DNA from: Corynebacterium casei LMG S-19264
Lineage (GTDB): Bacteria > Actinomycetota > Actinomycetes > Mycobacteriales > Mycobacteriaceae
Reading direction: 5' to 3'
Assembly (NCBI RefSeq): GCF_000550785.1
Contig: NZ_CP004350.1
Coordinates: forward strand, 1,592,009-1,656,008
Length of the DNA: 64,000 nucleotides
The notes beneath the pieces were generated by a model. That model worked only from the letters and a program-made list of their open reading frames with translations. It made no database searches and was not told the DNA's origin. Position 1 is the first letter of the stretch. Each line of letters starts with the position of its first letter. Positions 52,675 to 63,036 of the stretch are shown one piece after another. The translations under genes and the position numbers were made by a program.

Positions 52675-53586
52675 CTAAATGAGTCCTCCGTCGAAGAATT
52701 CGCTTGCTGTCTCCTTCACTGCAGCACGCAAGTCAGCGACCTGCGGACCAACGGCCAGAACAGCGCGTGAGACGTTGGCAAAGCCCAGTTCGGGCCTCAC
52801 CTGCGTAATCCGCGCGACATCGGCAGCCGAAGCTCCCTGCGCGCCCACACCTGGCAACAACACGGGCCCATTGAGCTGTGAAAGCTCTGGTGGATTCTCT
52901 AACGTTGCACCGACTACAACGCCGATGTCACCCGGCACTGCTTCTTCACCTGCGCCTTCACCCACGCCTTCAACTGCGCCAAGCTCCGCGTTGAAGGCAG
53001 CACAGATATCCACCACGTGCTGCGAAACGGTCTGGGAACCATCGGTGAAGCTCTGCAGCTGGATTGCCTCCGGGTTCGAAGTCGCTGCGAGAACAAACAC
53101 ACCGCGTCCATTCTTTGCCGCCACGTCGAAGACCGACTGCAAGGCGGCGACACCAAGGTATGGCGAGACCGTTACCGCATCCGCCTGCAAGGGAGAGCTC
53201 TCCCCTAACCAGGCATCGGCATAGCCAGCCATCGTCGAACCAATATCGCCGCGCTTAGCATCGGCCACAGTCAAACAACCTGCCTCACGCAGACTCGCCA
53301 GAGTCTCCTCGAGTACAGCAAAGCCTTGGGAGCCAAAGCGCTCGTAGAAAGCCACCTGTGGCTTGACCAACGCCGCAGAATCCGCAAATGCTTCCACGCA
53401 CGCCTCACTGAAGCGACGTAGACCATCGACGTTGTCTTCTAGACCCCACTGCTTCAGCAGATAAGGATGAGGGTCTATGCCGACGCACAACCGGCCGCGG
53501 ACCTGGCCAGCTGCTACCAGCCGCTGACCAAAGCCGAGGTTTTCAGACTCGCTGCTCAGTGTTTGATTAGTTGTCTGCTGGGGCAT
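52675..53586 (-). CDS. pyrF: Orotidine 5'-phosphate decarboxylase
   Basis: A 303-residue type 2 OMP decarboxylase, the last step to [15 protein letters not shown] near residue 35 and the catalytic [17 protein letters not shown] segment near residue 105 identify it. ATG 53586 (MPQQTTNQ) overlaps the carB stop by 20 bp in another frame, indicating coupling; the longer open frame to 53775 lies wholly inside carB and is not used. It ends the pyr operon. Confidence 0.92.
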   Translation of the reverse strand: MPQQTTNQTLSSESENLGFGQRLVAAGQVRGRLCVGIDPHPYLLKQWGLEDNVDGLRRFSEACVEAFADSAALVKPQVAFYERFGSQGFAVLEETLASLREAGCLTVADAKRGDIGSTMAGYADAWLGESSPLQADAVTVSPYLGVAALQSVFDVAAKNGRGVFVLAATSNPEAIQLQSFTDGSQTVSQHVVDICAAFNAELGAVEGVGEGAGEEAVPGDIGVVVGATLENPPELSQLNGPVLLPGVGAQGASAADVARITQVRPELGFANVSRAVLAVGPQVADLRAAVKETASEFFDGGLI

Positions 53587-56500
53587 GCTGAAGCTCCTGA
53601 AGTGCACGGACCTTGAAGTCACCCTTGCGCAGTGCCTCAAGCGCCTGAACGCCTGCGGTAACGCCCTGCACGGTGGTGATCTGTGGGATGTCGACCTCAA
53701 GGGCCGCGCTGCGAATCTCGTAGCCATCGAAGCGTGCACCGGAAGTGGAATCCGGTGTGTTGATGACCAGGTCAATCTCGCGGTCCAGAATCAGGTCCAC
53801 AACAGAGCGACCTTCGGCACCGTTGCGGATTTCAGAGGACTTCTTCACAGTCTCGCACTCAATGCCGTTGCGGCGCAGGATGGATGCGGTACCGGTGGTT
53901 GCGAAGATCTTGTATCCCATATCGGCTAGGCGCTGGATTGGGAAGGTCAAGTTACGCTTGTCGCGGTTTGCAACGGATACGAAGATGGAGCCTTCCTTTG
54001 GCATCTTCATAAAGCCAGCAATCAGCGCCTTGTAGTAAGCAGCACCGAAGTTCTCAGCCAGGCCCATGACCTCACCGGTGGACTTCATTTCCGGGCTCAA
54101 GATGGTGTCCAGCATGGAACCGTCCGCGCTGCGGAAGCGGTTGAATGGCAAGACTGCTTCCTTCACCGCGATTGGGTGCTCCAGTGGCAAGGAACCACCG
54201 TCATAGTTGGAAGGCAACATGCCCTCTGCCTTAAGCTCCGCAATGGTGGAACCCATCATGACGCGCGATGCTGCCTTGGCCAGCTGCACGCCGGTTGCCT
54301 TCGATACGAATGGCACGGTACGTGATGCACGTGGGTTTGCCTCAATGACGTAGAGCTGGTTGTCCTTCAGGCCATATTGCACGTTCATCAGGCCCTTGAC
54401 GCCGATACCTGCTGCCAATTCCTTGGTAGCGTGGCGGACCTTTTCAATGTCCTCTGGTCCAAGGGTCATTGGTGGCAAGGAGCAAGAAGAGTCACCGGAG
54501 TGAATACCGGCTTCCTCGATGTGCTCCATGACGCCGCCCAAGTACACGTCAGTGCCGTCGCACAGTGCATCAACGTCAATCTCAATCGCGCCATCCAAGA
54601 AGCGGTCAACCAAGACTGGGTGGTCATCAGTCAGCTCGGTTGCACGCTCGATGTAGGACTCCAGCGATGCTTCGTCGTAGACAATTTCCATGCCGCGGCC
54701 GCCCAAGACGTAGGAAGGACGTACCAGCACTGGGTAGCCAATGTTGTTGGCAACCGCGCGTGCTTCCTCATAAGAGGTAGCGGTACCGAATTCTGGTGCT
54801 GGCAGTTCAGCCTTAGCCAGAACTTTGCCGAATTCGCCGCGGTCTTCAGCCATGTTGATGGCCTCAGGAGTGGTACCAACGACAGGGACACCGGCATCAG
54901 ACAGGCGCTGTGCCAAGCCCAGTGGGGTCTGGCCGCCTAGCTGAACGATGACGCCGGCAACGGTGCCGGACTCGGATTCAGCGTTGTAGATTTCCATGAC
55001 GTCTTCGAACGTCAGTGGCTCGAAGTACAAACGATCTGCGGTGTCATAGTCGGTGGAAACGGTCTCTGGGTTGCAGTTGACCATGACGGTCTCATAGCCC
55101 TGCTCAGACAACTCGAGCGCTGCGTGAACACAGGAGTAGTCAAACTCAATACCTTGACCAATGCGGTTTGGACCGGAGCCCAAGATGATGACCTTTTCAC
55201 GCTCGGTCTGTGGTGCAATCTCAGACTCTGCTTCTGGGTCCAGCTCATATGCTGAGTAGTGGTATGGGGTCTGTGCCTCAAACTCACCGGCACAGGTGTC
55301 AACGGTCTTGTAGACAGGACGAATACCCAGGGACCAGCGAAGGGCACGAACGCCGTCTTCACCAGCAAACTCGGAACGAAGTGCGGCAATCTGCTTATCG
55401 GATAAGCCCATGTACTTAGCTTCACGCAGAAGGTCAGCGTCCAGGACTGGTGCGTCGATGAGCTTGGTGCGGAAATCAACCAGTGCCTGCAGTTCAGCCA
55501 GGAACCATGGGTCAATCTGGGATGCTTCAAAGACCTGCTCGATGGATGCGCCAAGACGCAGTGCCAGCTCAACGTCGTAAAGACGGCCTTCGGTTGGACG
55601 ACGCAAGTCATCCAACACGGCGTTGACGTCAGTAGCGCGCTCTTCTGCGAAGTACTCGTCCGGACGAGTCCAGAAGCCCTCTTGCTTTGCTTCCAAAGAA
55701 CGCATGACCTTGTTGAGGCCAGCAATGTAGTTGCGGCCAATACCCATGGCTTCACCCACCGACTTCATGGTGGTGGTCAGGGTGTCATCTGCACCGACGA
55801 ACTTCTCAAAGGCAAAGCGTGGAGCCTTGACAATGACGTAGTCCAGGGTGGGCTCGAAGGCCGCTGGGGTGACGCCGGTGATGTCGTTGGTGACTTCATC
55901 CAGGGTGTAGCCAATAGCCAGCTTGGCAGCAAGCTTCGCGATTGGGAAGCCGGTTGCCTTGGAAGCCAGAGCGGAGGAACGGGACACGCGTGGGTTCATC
56001 TCAATGACGATGATGCGGCCGTTGTCTGGGTGCACTGCGAACTGGATGTTACAACCGCCGGTGTCAACGCCAACCTCGCGGATGATGTCAATCCCCAGGT
56101 CGCGCATGTTCTGGTACTCGCGGTCGGTCAGGGTCAGTGCTGGAGCCACGGTGACTGAGTCGCCGGTGTGCACGCCGAGTGCGTCGACGTTTTCGATGGA
56201 TGCAATCACAACAACGTTGTCATCGCCATCGCGCATGAGCTCGAGCTCGAATTCTTTCCAGCCCAAGATGGATTCTTCAATCAAAACGTTGGCTTCTGGG
56301 GATGCGGCAAGACCGCCACCAGCGATGCGCTCGAGGTCTTCATTGGTGTACGCCAAACCGGAGCCAAGACCACCCATGGTAAATGATGGGCGGACCACTA
56401 CTGGCAGGCCAAGCTCTGCGACGGCTGCGTGGACTTCTTCCATGTTGTGGCAGACCGCGGAACGTGCGGATTCGCCGCCGATGGATTCCACGATGTCCTT

Positions 56501-56911
56501 GAACTTCTGACGGTCTTCGCCGCGCTCGATGGCGTCGATGTCAGCGCCGATAAGCTCAATGCCGTGCTTGTCCAAGATGCCTGCACGGTCCAGCTGGATA
56601 GCTGCGTTTAGTGCAGTCTGACCACCAAGGGTTGCCAGCACGGCGTCGATTGGGTGGCCTTCTTCGCGTTCCTTGATCACGATTTCTTCGATGAATGCTG
56701 GCTCGATTGGCTCAACATAGGTGTGGTCTGCGAACTCCGGGTCGGTCATGATTGTTGCCGGGTTGGAGTTGATCAGGGTGACGCGCAGTCCTTCTTCTTT
56801 GAGGACGCGGCACGCCTGGGTACCTGAGTAGTCGAACTCACAGGCCTGGCCAATAACAATTGGGCCGGAGCCGATGACCAGGACGTGGTTAATATCGTTG
56901 CGCTTTGGCAT
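53567..56911 (-). CDS. carB: Carbamoyl-phosphate synthase large subunit
   Basis: A 1114-residue synthetase with two homologous ATP-grasp halves (each opening with [11 protein letters not shown] or [15 protein letters not shown] loops, near residues 12 and 575), an oligomerisation region, and a C-terminal allosteric domain with an MGS fold where UMP and other effectors act. Length is normal. It makes carbamoyl phosphate for both pyrimidine and arginine synthesis, with ammonia channelled from CarA. 30 bp after carA. Confidence 0.95.
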   Translation of the reverse strand: MPKRNDINHVLVIGSGPIVIGQACEFDYSGTQACRVLKEEGLRVTLINSNPATIMTDPEFADHTYVEPIEPAFIEEIVIKEREEGHPIDAVLATLGGQTALNAAIQLDRAGILDKHGIELIGADIDAIERGEDRQKFKDIVESIGGESARSAVCHNMEEVHAAVAELGLPVVVRPSFTMGGLGSGLAYTNEDLERIAGGGLAASPEANVLIEESILGWKEFELELMRDGDDNVVVIASIENVDALGVHTGDSVTVAPALTLTDREYQNMRDLGIDIIREVGVDTGGCNIQFAVHPDNGRIIVIEMNPRVSRSSALASKATGFPIAKLAAKLAIGYTLDEVTNDITGVTPAAFEPTLDYVIVKAPRFAFEKFVGADDTLTTTMKSVGEAMGIGRNYIAGLNKVMRSLEAKQEGFWTRPDEYFAEERATDVNAVLDDLRRPTEGRLYDVELALRLGASIEQVFEASQIDPWFLAELQALVDFRTKLIDAPVLDADLLREAKYMGLSDKQIAALRSEFAGEDGVRALRWSLGIRPVYKTVDTCAGEFEAQTPYHYSAYELDPEAESEIAPQTEREKVIILGSGPNRIGQGIEFDYSCVHAALELSEQGYETVMVNCNPETVSTDYDTADRLYFEPLTFEDVMEIYNAESESGTVAGVIVQLGGQTPLGLAQRLSDAGVPVVGTTPEAINMAEDRGEFGKVLAKAELPAPEFGTATSYEEARAVANNIGYPVLVRPSYVLGGRGMEIVYDEASLESYIERATELTDDHPVLVDRFLDGAIEIDVDALCDGTDVYLGGVMEHIEEAGIHSGDSSCSLPPMTLGPEDIEKVRHATKELAAGIGVKGLMNVQYGLKDNQLYVIEANPRASRTVPFVSKATGVQLAKAASRVMMGSTIAELKAEGMLPSNYDGGSLPLEHPIAVKEAVLPFNRFRSADGSMLDTILSPEMKSTGEVMGLAENFGAAYYKALIAGFMKMPKEGSIFVSVANRDKRNLTFPIQRLADMGYKIFATTGTASILRRNGIECETVKKSSEIRNGAEGRSVVDLILDREIDLVINTPDSTSGARFDGYEIRSAALEVDIPQITTVQGVTAGVQALEALRKGDFKVRALQELQHAPADN

Positions 56912-56941
56912 GGTTTTCTTTCTTACCTTTCCTGGTCTGGG

Positions 56942-58096
56942 TTACTTGTTGTTTGGCGAGTGGTTGGACATGAGGTCAATGAACTGGTCAAACAGTGGGT
57001 TTGCATCATGTGGACCAGCGGCAGACTCAGGGTGGTACTGCACGGAGTATGCCAGGCCGTTAGAGAGCGCTACGCCCTCAACTGCGCCGTCATTCAGGCA
57101 GGTGTGGGTGACCTTTGCTGCGCCGAAATCGGTATCGAATTCCTCGCCAGGGTTCTCCGTTGGCATAGCCAGCGCGAAGCCGTGGTTCTGGGAGGTGATG
57201 TCAATCTTGCCGGTGACGTGGTTCTTTACCGGAACGTTGATGCCGCGGTGGCCGAACTTCATCTTGAAGGTGTCCAGACCAAGTGCGCGGCCCAGAATCT
57301 GGTTGCCGAAGCAGATGCCGAAGAAAGGAACCTCTTCCTTCAGAACATCGCGCACAATCGCTACTGCTTCATCCGCGGTTGCTGGGTCACCAGGGCCGTT
57401 GGAGACGAACACGCCGTCTGGGTTGTACTGCTTAATTTCTTCGAAAGGAGTACCTGCTGGAACCACGATGGTTTCAATGCCGCGCTTGGCAAAGTGGTTC
57501 GGGGTGGACATTTTAATGCCCATGTCATATGCGACGACGGTGTACTTCTTCTCCCCTTCAACTGGGATGGTGTAGACCTCATCAGTTGAAACCTCGGTGG
57601 AAAGGTCCGCGCCAGCCATGGATTCCTGGGCGTTGACTTCTTCAACGAGTTCTTCCACTGGGCGCTTTGCTGCCTCACCGGAGAAAATGCCTGCGGCGAC
57701 AGAACCCTGGTCACGCAGGTGACGCACCAGCGAGCGGGTGTCTACACCCTGAATACCGATGATGCCCTGGGATTCCATTTCTTCTTGCAGGCTGCGCTGT
57801 GCGCGCCAGTTGGAGACGCGGTGGGACAGGTTGCGGATAACCAGGCCGGCAACCCAGATATTGCCGCCGCTGGACTCATTGTCCTCATCGTTCCAGCCGG
57901 TGTTGCCAATCTGTGGCGCGGTCGTGACCACAATCTGGCGGTGGTAGGACGGGTCCGTCATGGTCTCTTGGTAGCCGGTCATGGCGGTGGTAAATACCGC
58001 CTCACCCAAGGTGGTGCCGGTTGCGCCGAAGCCGAAGCCACGGAAGCTACGGCCGTCTGCGAGCACCAGGATGGCAGGTTGTGAAGTGTTCGTCAC
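56942..58096 (-). CDS. carA: Carbamoyl-phosphate synthase small subunit
   Basis: A 384-residue glutamine amidotransferase subunit. The class I triad is visible: the nucleophile Cys in FFGICFGNQILG near residue 260 (where GICLGHQ is more common) and His-Glu in VQYHPESAAGP near the C-terminus. It hydrolyses glutamine and passes ammonia to CarB. GTG start; a TATAAT -10 sits about 46 bp upstream, giving carAB their own promoter in addition to pyr read-through. Confidence 0.93.
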   Translation of the reverse strand: MTNTSQPAILVLADGRSFRGFGFGATGTTLGEAVFTTAMTGYQETMTDPSYHRQIVVTTAPQIGNTGWNDEDNESSGGNIWVAGLVIRNLSHRVSNWRAQRSLQEEMESQGIIGIQGVDTRSLVRHLRDQGSVAAGIFSGEAAKRPVEELVEEVNAQESMAGADLSTEVSTDEVYTIPVEGEKKYTVVAYDMGIKMSTPNHFAKRGIETIVVPAGTPFEEIKQYNPDGVFVSNGPGDPATADEAVAIVRDVLKEEVPFFGICFGNQILGRALGLDTFKMKFGHRGINVPVKNHVTGKIDITSQNHGFALAMPTENPGEEFDTDFGAAKVTHTCLNDGAVEGVALSNGLAYSVQYHPESAAGPHDANPLFDQFIDLMSNHSPNNK

Positions 58097-58141
58097 AGGA
58101 GTGTGCCTTTCAATTTGAGTGTAAATAATTCACTGTTTTGC

Positions 58142-58147
58142 ATTATA
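58142..58147 (-). promoter_or_regulatory. Candidate -10 box of a carA promoter
   Basis: TATAAT on the minus strand, 46-51 bp upstream of carA within a 153-bp gap between pyrC and carA. A convincing -35 is not seen. Its presence suggests that carAB can be expressed separately from pyrRBC. Confidence 0.5.
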
Positions 58148-58249
58148 TTACTGTTCGTCCCCTTGCGTCCATCCAGCACTCAGCCTTAAAAAGTTGGCTT
58201 CAATGAGCTGGTCTGCTGCATAATTTAAGAGGACTGCATATTGAGCTGT

Positions 58250-59596
58250 CTAGTTATCTTGCGCATCAAGTTGGTAGGTGACGTGCCCGCGCAGCAGGGT
58301 GTGAGTCACGCGTGCACCGAACTCAATACCTTCGTATGGATTGTTCTCGCTCTTGGATTCCAGCAGGGTTTTATCCGATACCCACTGTGCTTCTGGGTCA
58401 ACCAGGGTGAGGTTGGCTGGCTCGCCTACCTCGATTGGTCGGCCATGGTCAGGAAGGCGGGTGATTTCCGCTGGACGCTCACTCATCACGCGAGCAACAA
58501 AGCGCCAGTCAGCCAGGCCAGGTTCCACAAAGAGCTTGACGATGACAGCCAGGGAACTTTCCAGACCCAGCATGCCGGGCTTAGCGTTGTCGAACTCAAC
58601 GCACTTATCTTCCGATCCGTGCGGAGCGTGGTCAGTGGCGACAACATCGATGACGCCATCGAGCAATGCCTGGCGCAGTGCCAACGTGTCATGCTCTTCA
58701 CGCAGTGGCGGGTTCACGCGGAACACACCGTCGTAGGTGCGCAGCTTGTCATCAGTAAGCAGCAAGTGGTGCGGGGTGACCTCAGCGGTCAAAGGAATGT
58801 CCTGACCCTTGGCCCACTTGAGTAGTTCAACGGTGCCGGTGGTCGATGCATGGCAGATATGCACGCGGTTGCCGTAGTCACGAGCAAGCAATGCGTCACG
58901 CGCAACGATGGATTCTTCAGCCACGCGTGGCCAGCCGCGCAGACCAAGCTGCGCTGCTGTCGCTCCCTCGTGTGCAACAGCACCTTCGGTCAAACGAGGT
59001 TCCTCAGCGTGCTGAGCCAGCAGCACATCCAAGCCCTTGGCGTATTCCAATGCCCGGCGCATCAGCTGTGGGTTTTCCACGCACTTGCCGTCATCGGAGA
59101 ACATACGAACCTTGGCATCGGAGCGCGCCATCATACCAAACTCGGTAAGGTCTTTGCCTTCAAGTCCCTTGGTGATGGAGCCAACTGGGTGGACATCGCA
59201 GATGCCCAAACCCTGCGCCTTTGCCCATACGGACTCAGCGATAACTGGCTGGTCCATCACTGGTGAGGTATTCGCCATAGTAAATACGGCGGTGAATCCG
59301 CCCTTGGCTGCAGCCTTGGAACCAGTTTCAATGGTTTCAGTATCTTCGCGGCCGGGCTCACGCAAGTGCACGTGCATATCAACCAGGCCTGGTAGAAGCA
59401 CACGGGCTGCGCCATCAATGATGCGGTCAATAGCGATGTCCCCATCGGCACCAGCGGATGCACCGATAGCGGTGATTTCACCGTTTTGAATTAAAACGTT
59501 GACCGGCTCACCTTCGCCATAAGGGCGAACGTTGGTAAGCAGCGTGGTCGCGGCGGCCGCTGGGGCTTGTCGGCCGGTTTCTGGATAATGAGTCAC
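58250..59596 (-). CDS. pyrC: Dihydroorotase
   Basis: A 448-residue amidohydrolase that closes carbamoyl aspartate to dihydroorotate. The metal ligands appear as [10 protein letters not shown] near residue 60, with later histidines ([15 protein letters not shown]) and [12 protein letters not shown] near residue 315. Length fits class I dihydroorotases. GTG start 33 bp after pyrB. No inactivating changes are seen. Confidence 0.94.
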   Translation of the reverse strand: MTHYPETGRQAPAAAATTLLTNVRPYGEGEPVNVLIQNGEITAIGASAGADGDIAIDRIIDGAARVLLPGLVDMHVHLREPGREDTETIETGSKAAAKGGFTAVFTMANTSPVMDQPVIAESVWAKAQGLGICDVHPVGSITKGLEGKDLTEFGMMARSDAKVRMFSDDGKCVENPQLMRRALEYAKGLDVLLAQHAEEPRLTEGAVAHEGATAAQLGLRGWPRVAEESIVARDALLARDYGNRVHICHASTTGTVELLKWAKGQDIPLTAEVTPHHLLLTDDKLRTYDGVFRVNPPLREEHDTLALRQALLDGVIDVVATDHAPHGSEDKCVEFDNAKPGMLGLESSLAVIVKLFVEPGLADWRFVARVMSERPAEITRLPDHGRPIEVGEPANLTLVDPEAQWVSDKTLLESKSENNPYEGIEFGARVTHTLLRGHVTYQLDAQDN

Positions 59597-59629
59597 AGGT
59601 AAATCTCCTACTGTTTTCTAGATACCGGC

Positions 59630-60586
59630 TTAAACACCGACGGCTTCAGCCCCGCCAGCGATGAGCGTGAACAAGACTGCCATGCGCAGATGCACACCGT
59701 TGTTGACCTGCTGCAAGATAGCAGTGCGGTCAAGGTCGGCGACGGCATAGTTGATTTCCATGCCACGCAGCATTGGCCCTGGGTGCATGATGATGGCATC
59801 TTTCTTCATCATTGCGGCACGTTGCTTGGACAGACCAAACAAGGTTGCGTACTCGCGGTGCGATGGGAAAAAGCCACCGTTCATGCGCTCTGCCTGAACA
59901 CGCAGCATCATGACCACATCAGCGTCTTGGACCTCAGTGTCGAAATCGACAGAAGTTTTTACCGGCCAAGTCTCCACCCCGAAAGGCAGCAAAGTTGGAG
60001 GCGCCACCAGGGTAACTTCCGCACCCAAACTTGTCAGCAGGTCAACGTTGGAACGCACCACGCGCGAATGCAGGCAATCGCCCACAATCTTGACCTTCAG
60101 GCCACCGAAGTCGCCTGAAGAAATACCCAAACGCTGACGCATAGTTACTGCGTCCAAAAGCGCTTGGGTCGGGTGTTGGTGGGAACCATCGCCGGCGTTA
60201 ATTACGGAAGGACCGTCGCCGCCTGGAGCCACCCAGTTTGCAACCTGCTGCGCCGCGCCCGAGGACGGGTGGCGGATGATGATGGAATCCGCGCCCAGAG
60301 AAGACAGTGTCAAAGCGGTGTCACGCAAAGACTCACCCTTCTTTACGGAAGAGGAAGAGGCAGACAAGTTGATAACGTCAGCAGACATCCACTTGCCGGC
60401 CGTCTCAAAAGAGGCGCGGGTGCGGGTCGAGTTCTCATAGAACAAGGTGTAAATGGTGCGACCGCGCAGGGTTGGAAGCTTCTTTACTTCCCTGCCCTCA
60501 AGTGCTTCGCGGAATTTGTCTGCTTCATCGAGCAGGCCGAGGATCTCATGTTTGTTGAGGTCAGCGATGCTTAATAGATGTTTCAC
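59630..60586 (-). CDS. pyrB: Aspartate carbamoyltransferase catalytic chain
   Basis: A 318-residue transcarbamoylase. The carbamoyl-phosphate loop STRTRASFE lies near residue 52, a second conserved loop [20 protein letters not shown] near residue 130, and [11 protein letters not shown] near residue 265. No regulatory chain PyrI is encoded, as usual in actinobacteria. It follows pyrR by 9 bp and precedes pyrC by 33 bp. Confidence 0.95.
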   Translation of the reverse strand: MKHLLSIADLNKHEILGLLDEADKFREALEGREVKKLPTLRGRTIYTLFYENSTRTRASFETAGKWMSADVINLSASSSSVKKGESLRDTALTLSSLGADSIIIRHPSSGAAQQVANWVAPGGDGPSVINAGDGSHQHPTQALLDAVTMRQRLGISSGDFGGLKVKIVGDCLHSRVVRSNVDLLTSLGAEVTLVAPPTLLPFGVETWPVKTSVDFDTEVQDADVVMMLRVQAERMNGGFFPSHREYATLFGLSKQRAAMMKKDAIIMHPGPMLRGMEINYAVADLDRTAILQQVNNGVHLRMAVLFTLIAGGAEAVGV

Positions 60587-60595
60587 TAAGTCTCC

Positions 60596-61213
60596 TTACT
60601 GCGTGGAAGTGATGCCGCGGCTCAAGACCACCGCGTCGCGGCCGTCAATATCGCTAATAAGGACATCAATGTCTTCGTCCCGTGCGGTTGGGACGTTCTT
60701 ACCCACATAGTCAGCACGGATTGGGACCTGGCGGTGGCCACGGTCCACGAGGACTGCTAATTGGATGGATTCTGGGCGTCCAATATCGCTAAGCGCATCA
60801 AGTGCAGCGCGAATGGTGCGGCCGGAATAGAGAACATCATCAACCAAAATGACAATGGCATTATCAATGCCGCCAGTTGGGATGGACGTTGGTTGCAGTG
60901 CGCGGTGGGGTTTATTACGCAAATCATCGCGATACAACGTGATATCTAGGGATCCGCAAGGGATTTCAACACCGGCAAACTCTTCAATCTTGTTTGCAAG
61001 TCGGTGTGCAAGGGGCACGCCGCCCGAAGGGATGCCCAAAAGAATTACTCGCGCAGCGTCTGGGGAATCCAGAGCTGTCTTTTCAATAATCTGGTGCGCG
61101 ATGCGAGCCGTTGTACGTTCAACGTCGCTGGCAGTTAGCAATTCTGTCTGCGTGACATTCGTCTGCGCAGCATTAGCTTCGTGCCCGCCGTTGGGTACAG
61201 TGGTTCCACTCAT
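60596..61213 (-). CDS. pyrR: Bifunctional pyr operon regulator / uracil phosphoribosyltransferase PyrR
   Basis: A 205-residue PRT-fold protein with [20 protein letters not shown] near residue 105, the PRPP loop of PyrR, and [18 protein letters not shown] near residue 50. In Bacillus and mycobacteria PyrR binds pyr mRNA when UMP is high and also has weak uracil phosphoribosyltransferase activity. First gene of the pyr operon, with a candidate PyrR-binding hairpin covering its own ribosome site. Confidence 0.94.
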   Translation of the reverse strand: MSGTTVPNGGHEANAAQTNVTQTELLTASDVERTTARIAHQIIEKTALDSPDAARVILLGIPSGGVPLAHRLANKIEEFAGVEIPCGSLDITLYRDDLRNKPHRALQPTSIPTGGIDNAIVILVDDVLYSGRTIRAALDALSDIGRPESIQLAVLVDRGHRQVPIRADYVGKNVPTARDEDIDVLISDIDGRDAVVLSRGITSTQ

Positions 61214-61218
61214 CGTGA

Positions 61219-61254
61219 CCTCCTTCCCCGCCTCACAGTGCGGTCCTTAAAGGA
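61219..61254 (-). promoter_or_regulatory. Candidate PyrR-binding loop overlapping the pyrR ribosome site
   Basis: On the minus strand TCCTT (61254-61250) pairs with AAGGA (61225-61221), and CCGC with GCGG, enclosing an ACTGTGAG loop. The GAGGCGGGGAAGGA segment resembles the conserved GAGGCT...AAGGA part of known PyrR-binding loops. AAGGAGG is the pyrR Shine-Dalgarno, 5 nt before ATG, so PyrR binding would block translation, as reported for Mycobacterium. Confidence 0.65.
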
Positions 61255-61493
61255 TGTGTTCACAGAAATATGGTGACCGTAGTTTCTACAGCTGCACCAA
61301 CCCTAGCACTGACAGTACCCAACCGCGCTACTTTCTACCCCTTGTTCCCCCGGGTTGGGTGATACTTTGTCTTGTCTCAGAAATCCCCGGCGGTGGTTAG
61401 CTCCGCTCAAGCATCTAAATGGCTAAGCTATAGAGATGATATGAGGCCAGTTTCGCCTTGTGCTTGATACATATTTAAAGGAGCGTTTCCTGC

Positions 61494-62894
61494 ATGAGTT
61501 TTTCTGCAACGCACGTTGTTCCAGCACCCCGGGAACAGGTGTGGGAATGGCACTCGCGCAAAGGCGCGTTGGCGCGGCTAACCCCGCCATTTGTGCCAAT
61601 GACTCCGTTGCAGCAGGCAGATAAGCTTTCCGATGGCACCACGATCCTAGGCTTCCCCGCCGGCCTAAGGTGGACATCGCGGCATGATTTATCGCGATAT
61701 CGCAAAGGTTATGCCTTTTCGGATGTCTGTATCAATGCCCCAATGCGTGTGCTAGCTAATTGGCGCCATGACCATCACTTTGAGGATCACCCCGACGGCA
61801 CTTTGGTCACCGATACGGTGGATACTCGCCTGCCACATGCCGTGTTGGAGTCCATGTTCGCATATCGCCAGCACCAGCTCATCGAAGACATGTCGCTTCT
61901 CAATCGCCTCAAAGCCTTAGGCCACATCAACGGGGTTGAGGACGGGACATCAATCTATGGTGCAACTCGCCCACTCAAGGTCGCGATGACCGGTTCCCGC
62001 GGCGCGGTGGGACGCCTTCTCACATCGCAGCTGTCGCTAGCTGGCCACGACGTCATCCAATTAGTACGTGGGAAAACCAAGCCTGGGCAGCGCCACTGGA
62101 ATCCCATCGCGCCGGCCCCAGACCTTCTCGACGGTGTGGATGTCCTTGTCCACTTAGCAGGCGAGCCCATCTTCGGACGTTTCAATGACTCCCACAAGAA
62201 GGACATTCGCGATTCCCGCGTGGGCCCTACGCGTAAGCTTGCCGAATTAGTCGCCGAATCAGATTCGGTCACCGCAATGGTGTCAGCGTCTGCGATTGGC
62301 TATTACGGCAATGACCGTGGTGAAGAGGTTCTGACTGAGAGTTCAGAACCCGGTGACGGCTTCTTGGCGGATGTCTGCGTCGAATGGGAAGCAGCCACCG
62401 CGCCAGCTCAGGACGCCGGCAAGCGCGTTGTCACCATGCGCACAGGCGTGGTGATTTCGGGAAACTCTGGTGTTCTTCCGCTGTTCAAGGCACTGTTTTC
62501 CACTGGGTTGGGCGGCACCTTTGGCGATGGCGATTTCTGGCTTTCCTGGATCGGCGCCGATGATCTAACGGACGTGTTCATCCACGCCATCTTCGATAAG
62601 AAAATCCACGGTGCTGTGAATGCCGTCGGACCAAACCCCCTACTCAACCGAGGTTTGGCTCAAGCCATCGGAACTGAGATGAAACGCCCTTCCGTCATCC
62701 CAATTCCGACATTTGGCCCAGCTCTCTTGCTTGGCAAAGAGGGAGCACGCGAGCTCGCACTCGCCGACCAGCGAGTTATTCCGGAAGTACTCTATAACCA
62801 TAGGCATCACTTCCGCTATCCAACCATCGATAAAGCTTTGGCTCACGAGCTGGGCCGTGAACATCTCTGGGAGCCTCGCTCAGAATCCGAATAG
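61494..62894 (+). CDS. TIGR01777-family sugar-nucleotide-epimerase-like protein with SRPBCC domain
   Basis: A 466-residue protein. Residues 1-150 look like a SRPBCC/START-like ligand-binding domain (ATHVVPAPREQVWEWHSRKG at the start), and residues 160-460 are an NAD(P)-binding epimerase domain with the family motifs MTGSRGAVGRLL, VHLAGEPIFGRF and SASAIGYYGNDRGEE, ending in a DUF1731 C-terminal part. The two-domain form is common in actinobacteria. The substrate is unknown. ATG 61494, AAAGGAG 10 nt upstream. Divergent from pyrR. Confidence 0.87.
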   Translation: MSFSATHVVPAPREQVWEWHSRKGALARLTPPFVPMTPLQQADKLSDGTTILGFPAGLRWTSRHDLSRYRKGYAFSDVCINAPMRVLANWRHDHHFEDHPDGTLVTDTVDTRLPHAVLESMFAYRQHQLIEDMSLLNRLKALGHINGVEDGTSIYGATRPLKVAMTGSRGAVGRLLTSQLSLAGHDVIQLVRGKTKPGQRHWNPIAPAPDLLDGVDVLVHLAGEPIFGRFNDSHKKDIRDSRVGPTRKLAELVAESDSVTAMVSASAIGYYGNDRGEEVLTESSEPGDGFLADVCVEWEAATAPAQDAGKRVVTMRTGVVISGNSGVLPLFKALFSTGLGGTFGDGDFWLSWIGADDLTDVFIHAIFDKKIHGAVNAVGPNPLLNRGLAQAIGTEMKRPSVIPIPTFGPALLLGKEGARELALADQRVIPEVLYNHRHHFRYPTIDKALAHELGREHLWEPRSESE

Positions 62895-63036
62895 GCGCTA
62901 CTCGAATACCTTAGATTTCCGTACCGCCCATGTGGATACGACTTGGGTGTGGGGAGGACTCCCCAGTTAGAACAAATTCAGAATGTCTAATATAGAATAC
63001 TTTTGATTCATTCATTTGTTCCCCTAAGGATTCCCT

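Noticed and set aside
53587..53775. Extended N-terminus of pyrF inside carB
   Set aside because: The added residues lie wholly within the carB coding region and are Arg/Ser-rich without homology; ATG 53586 fits the family start.
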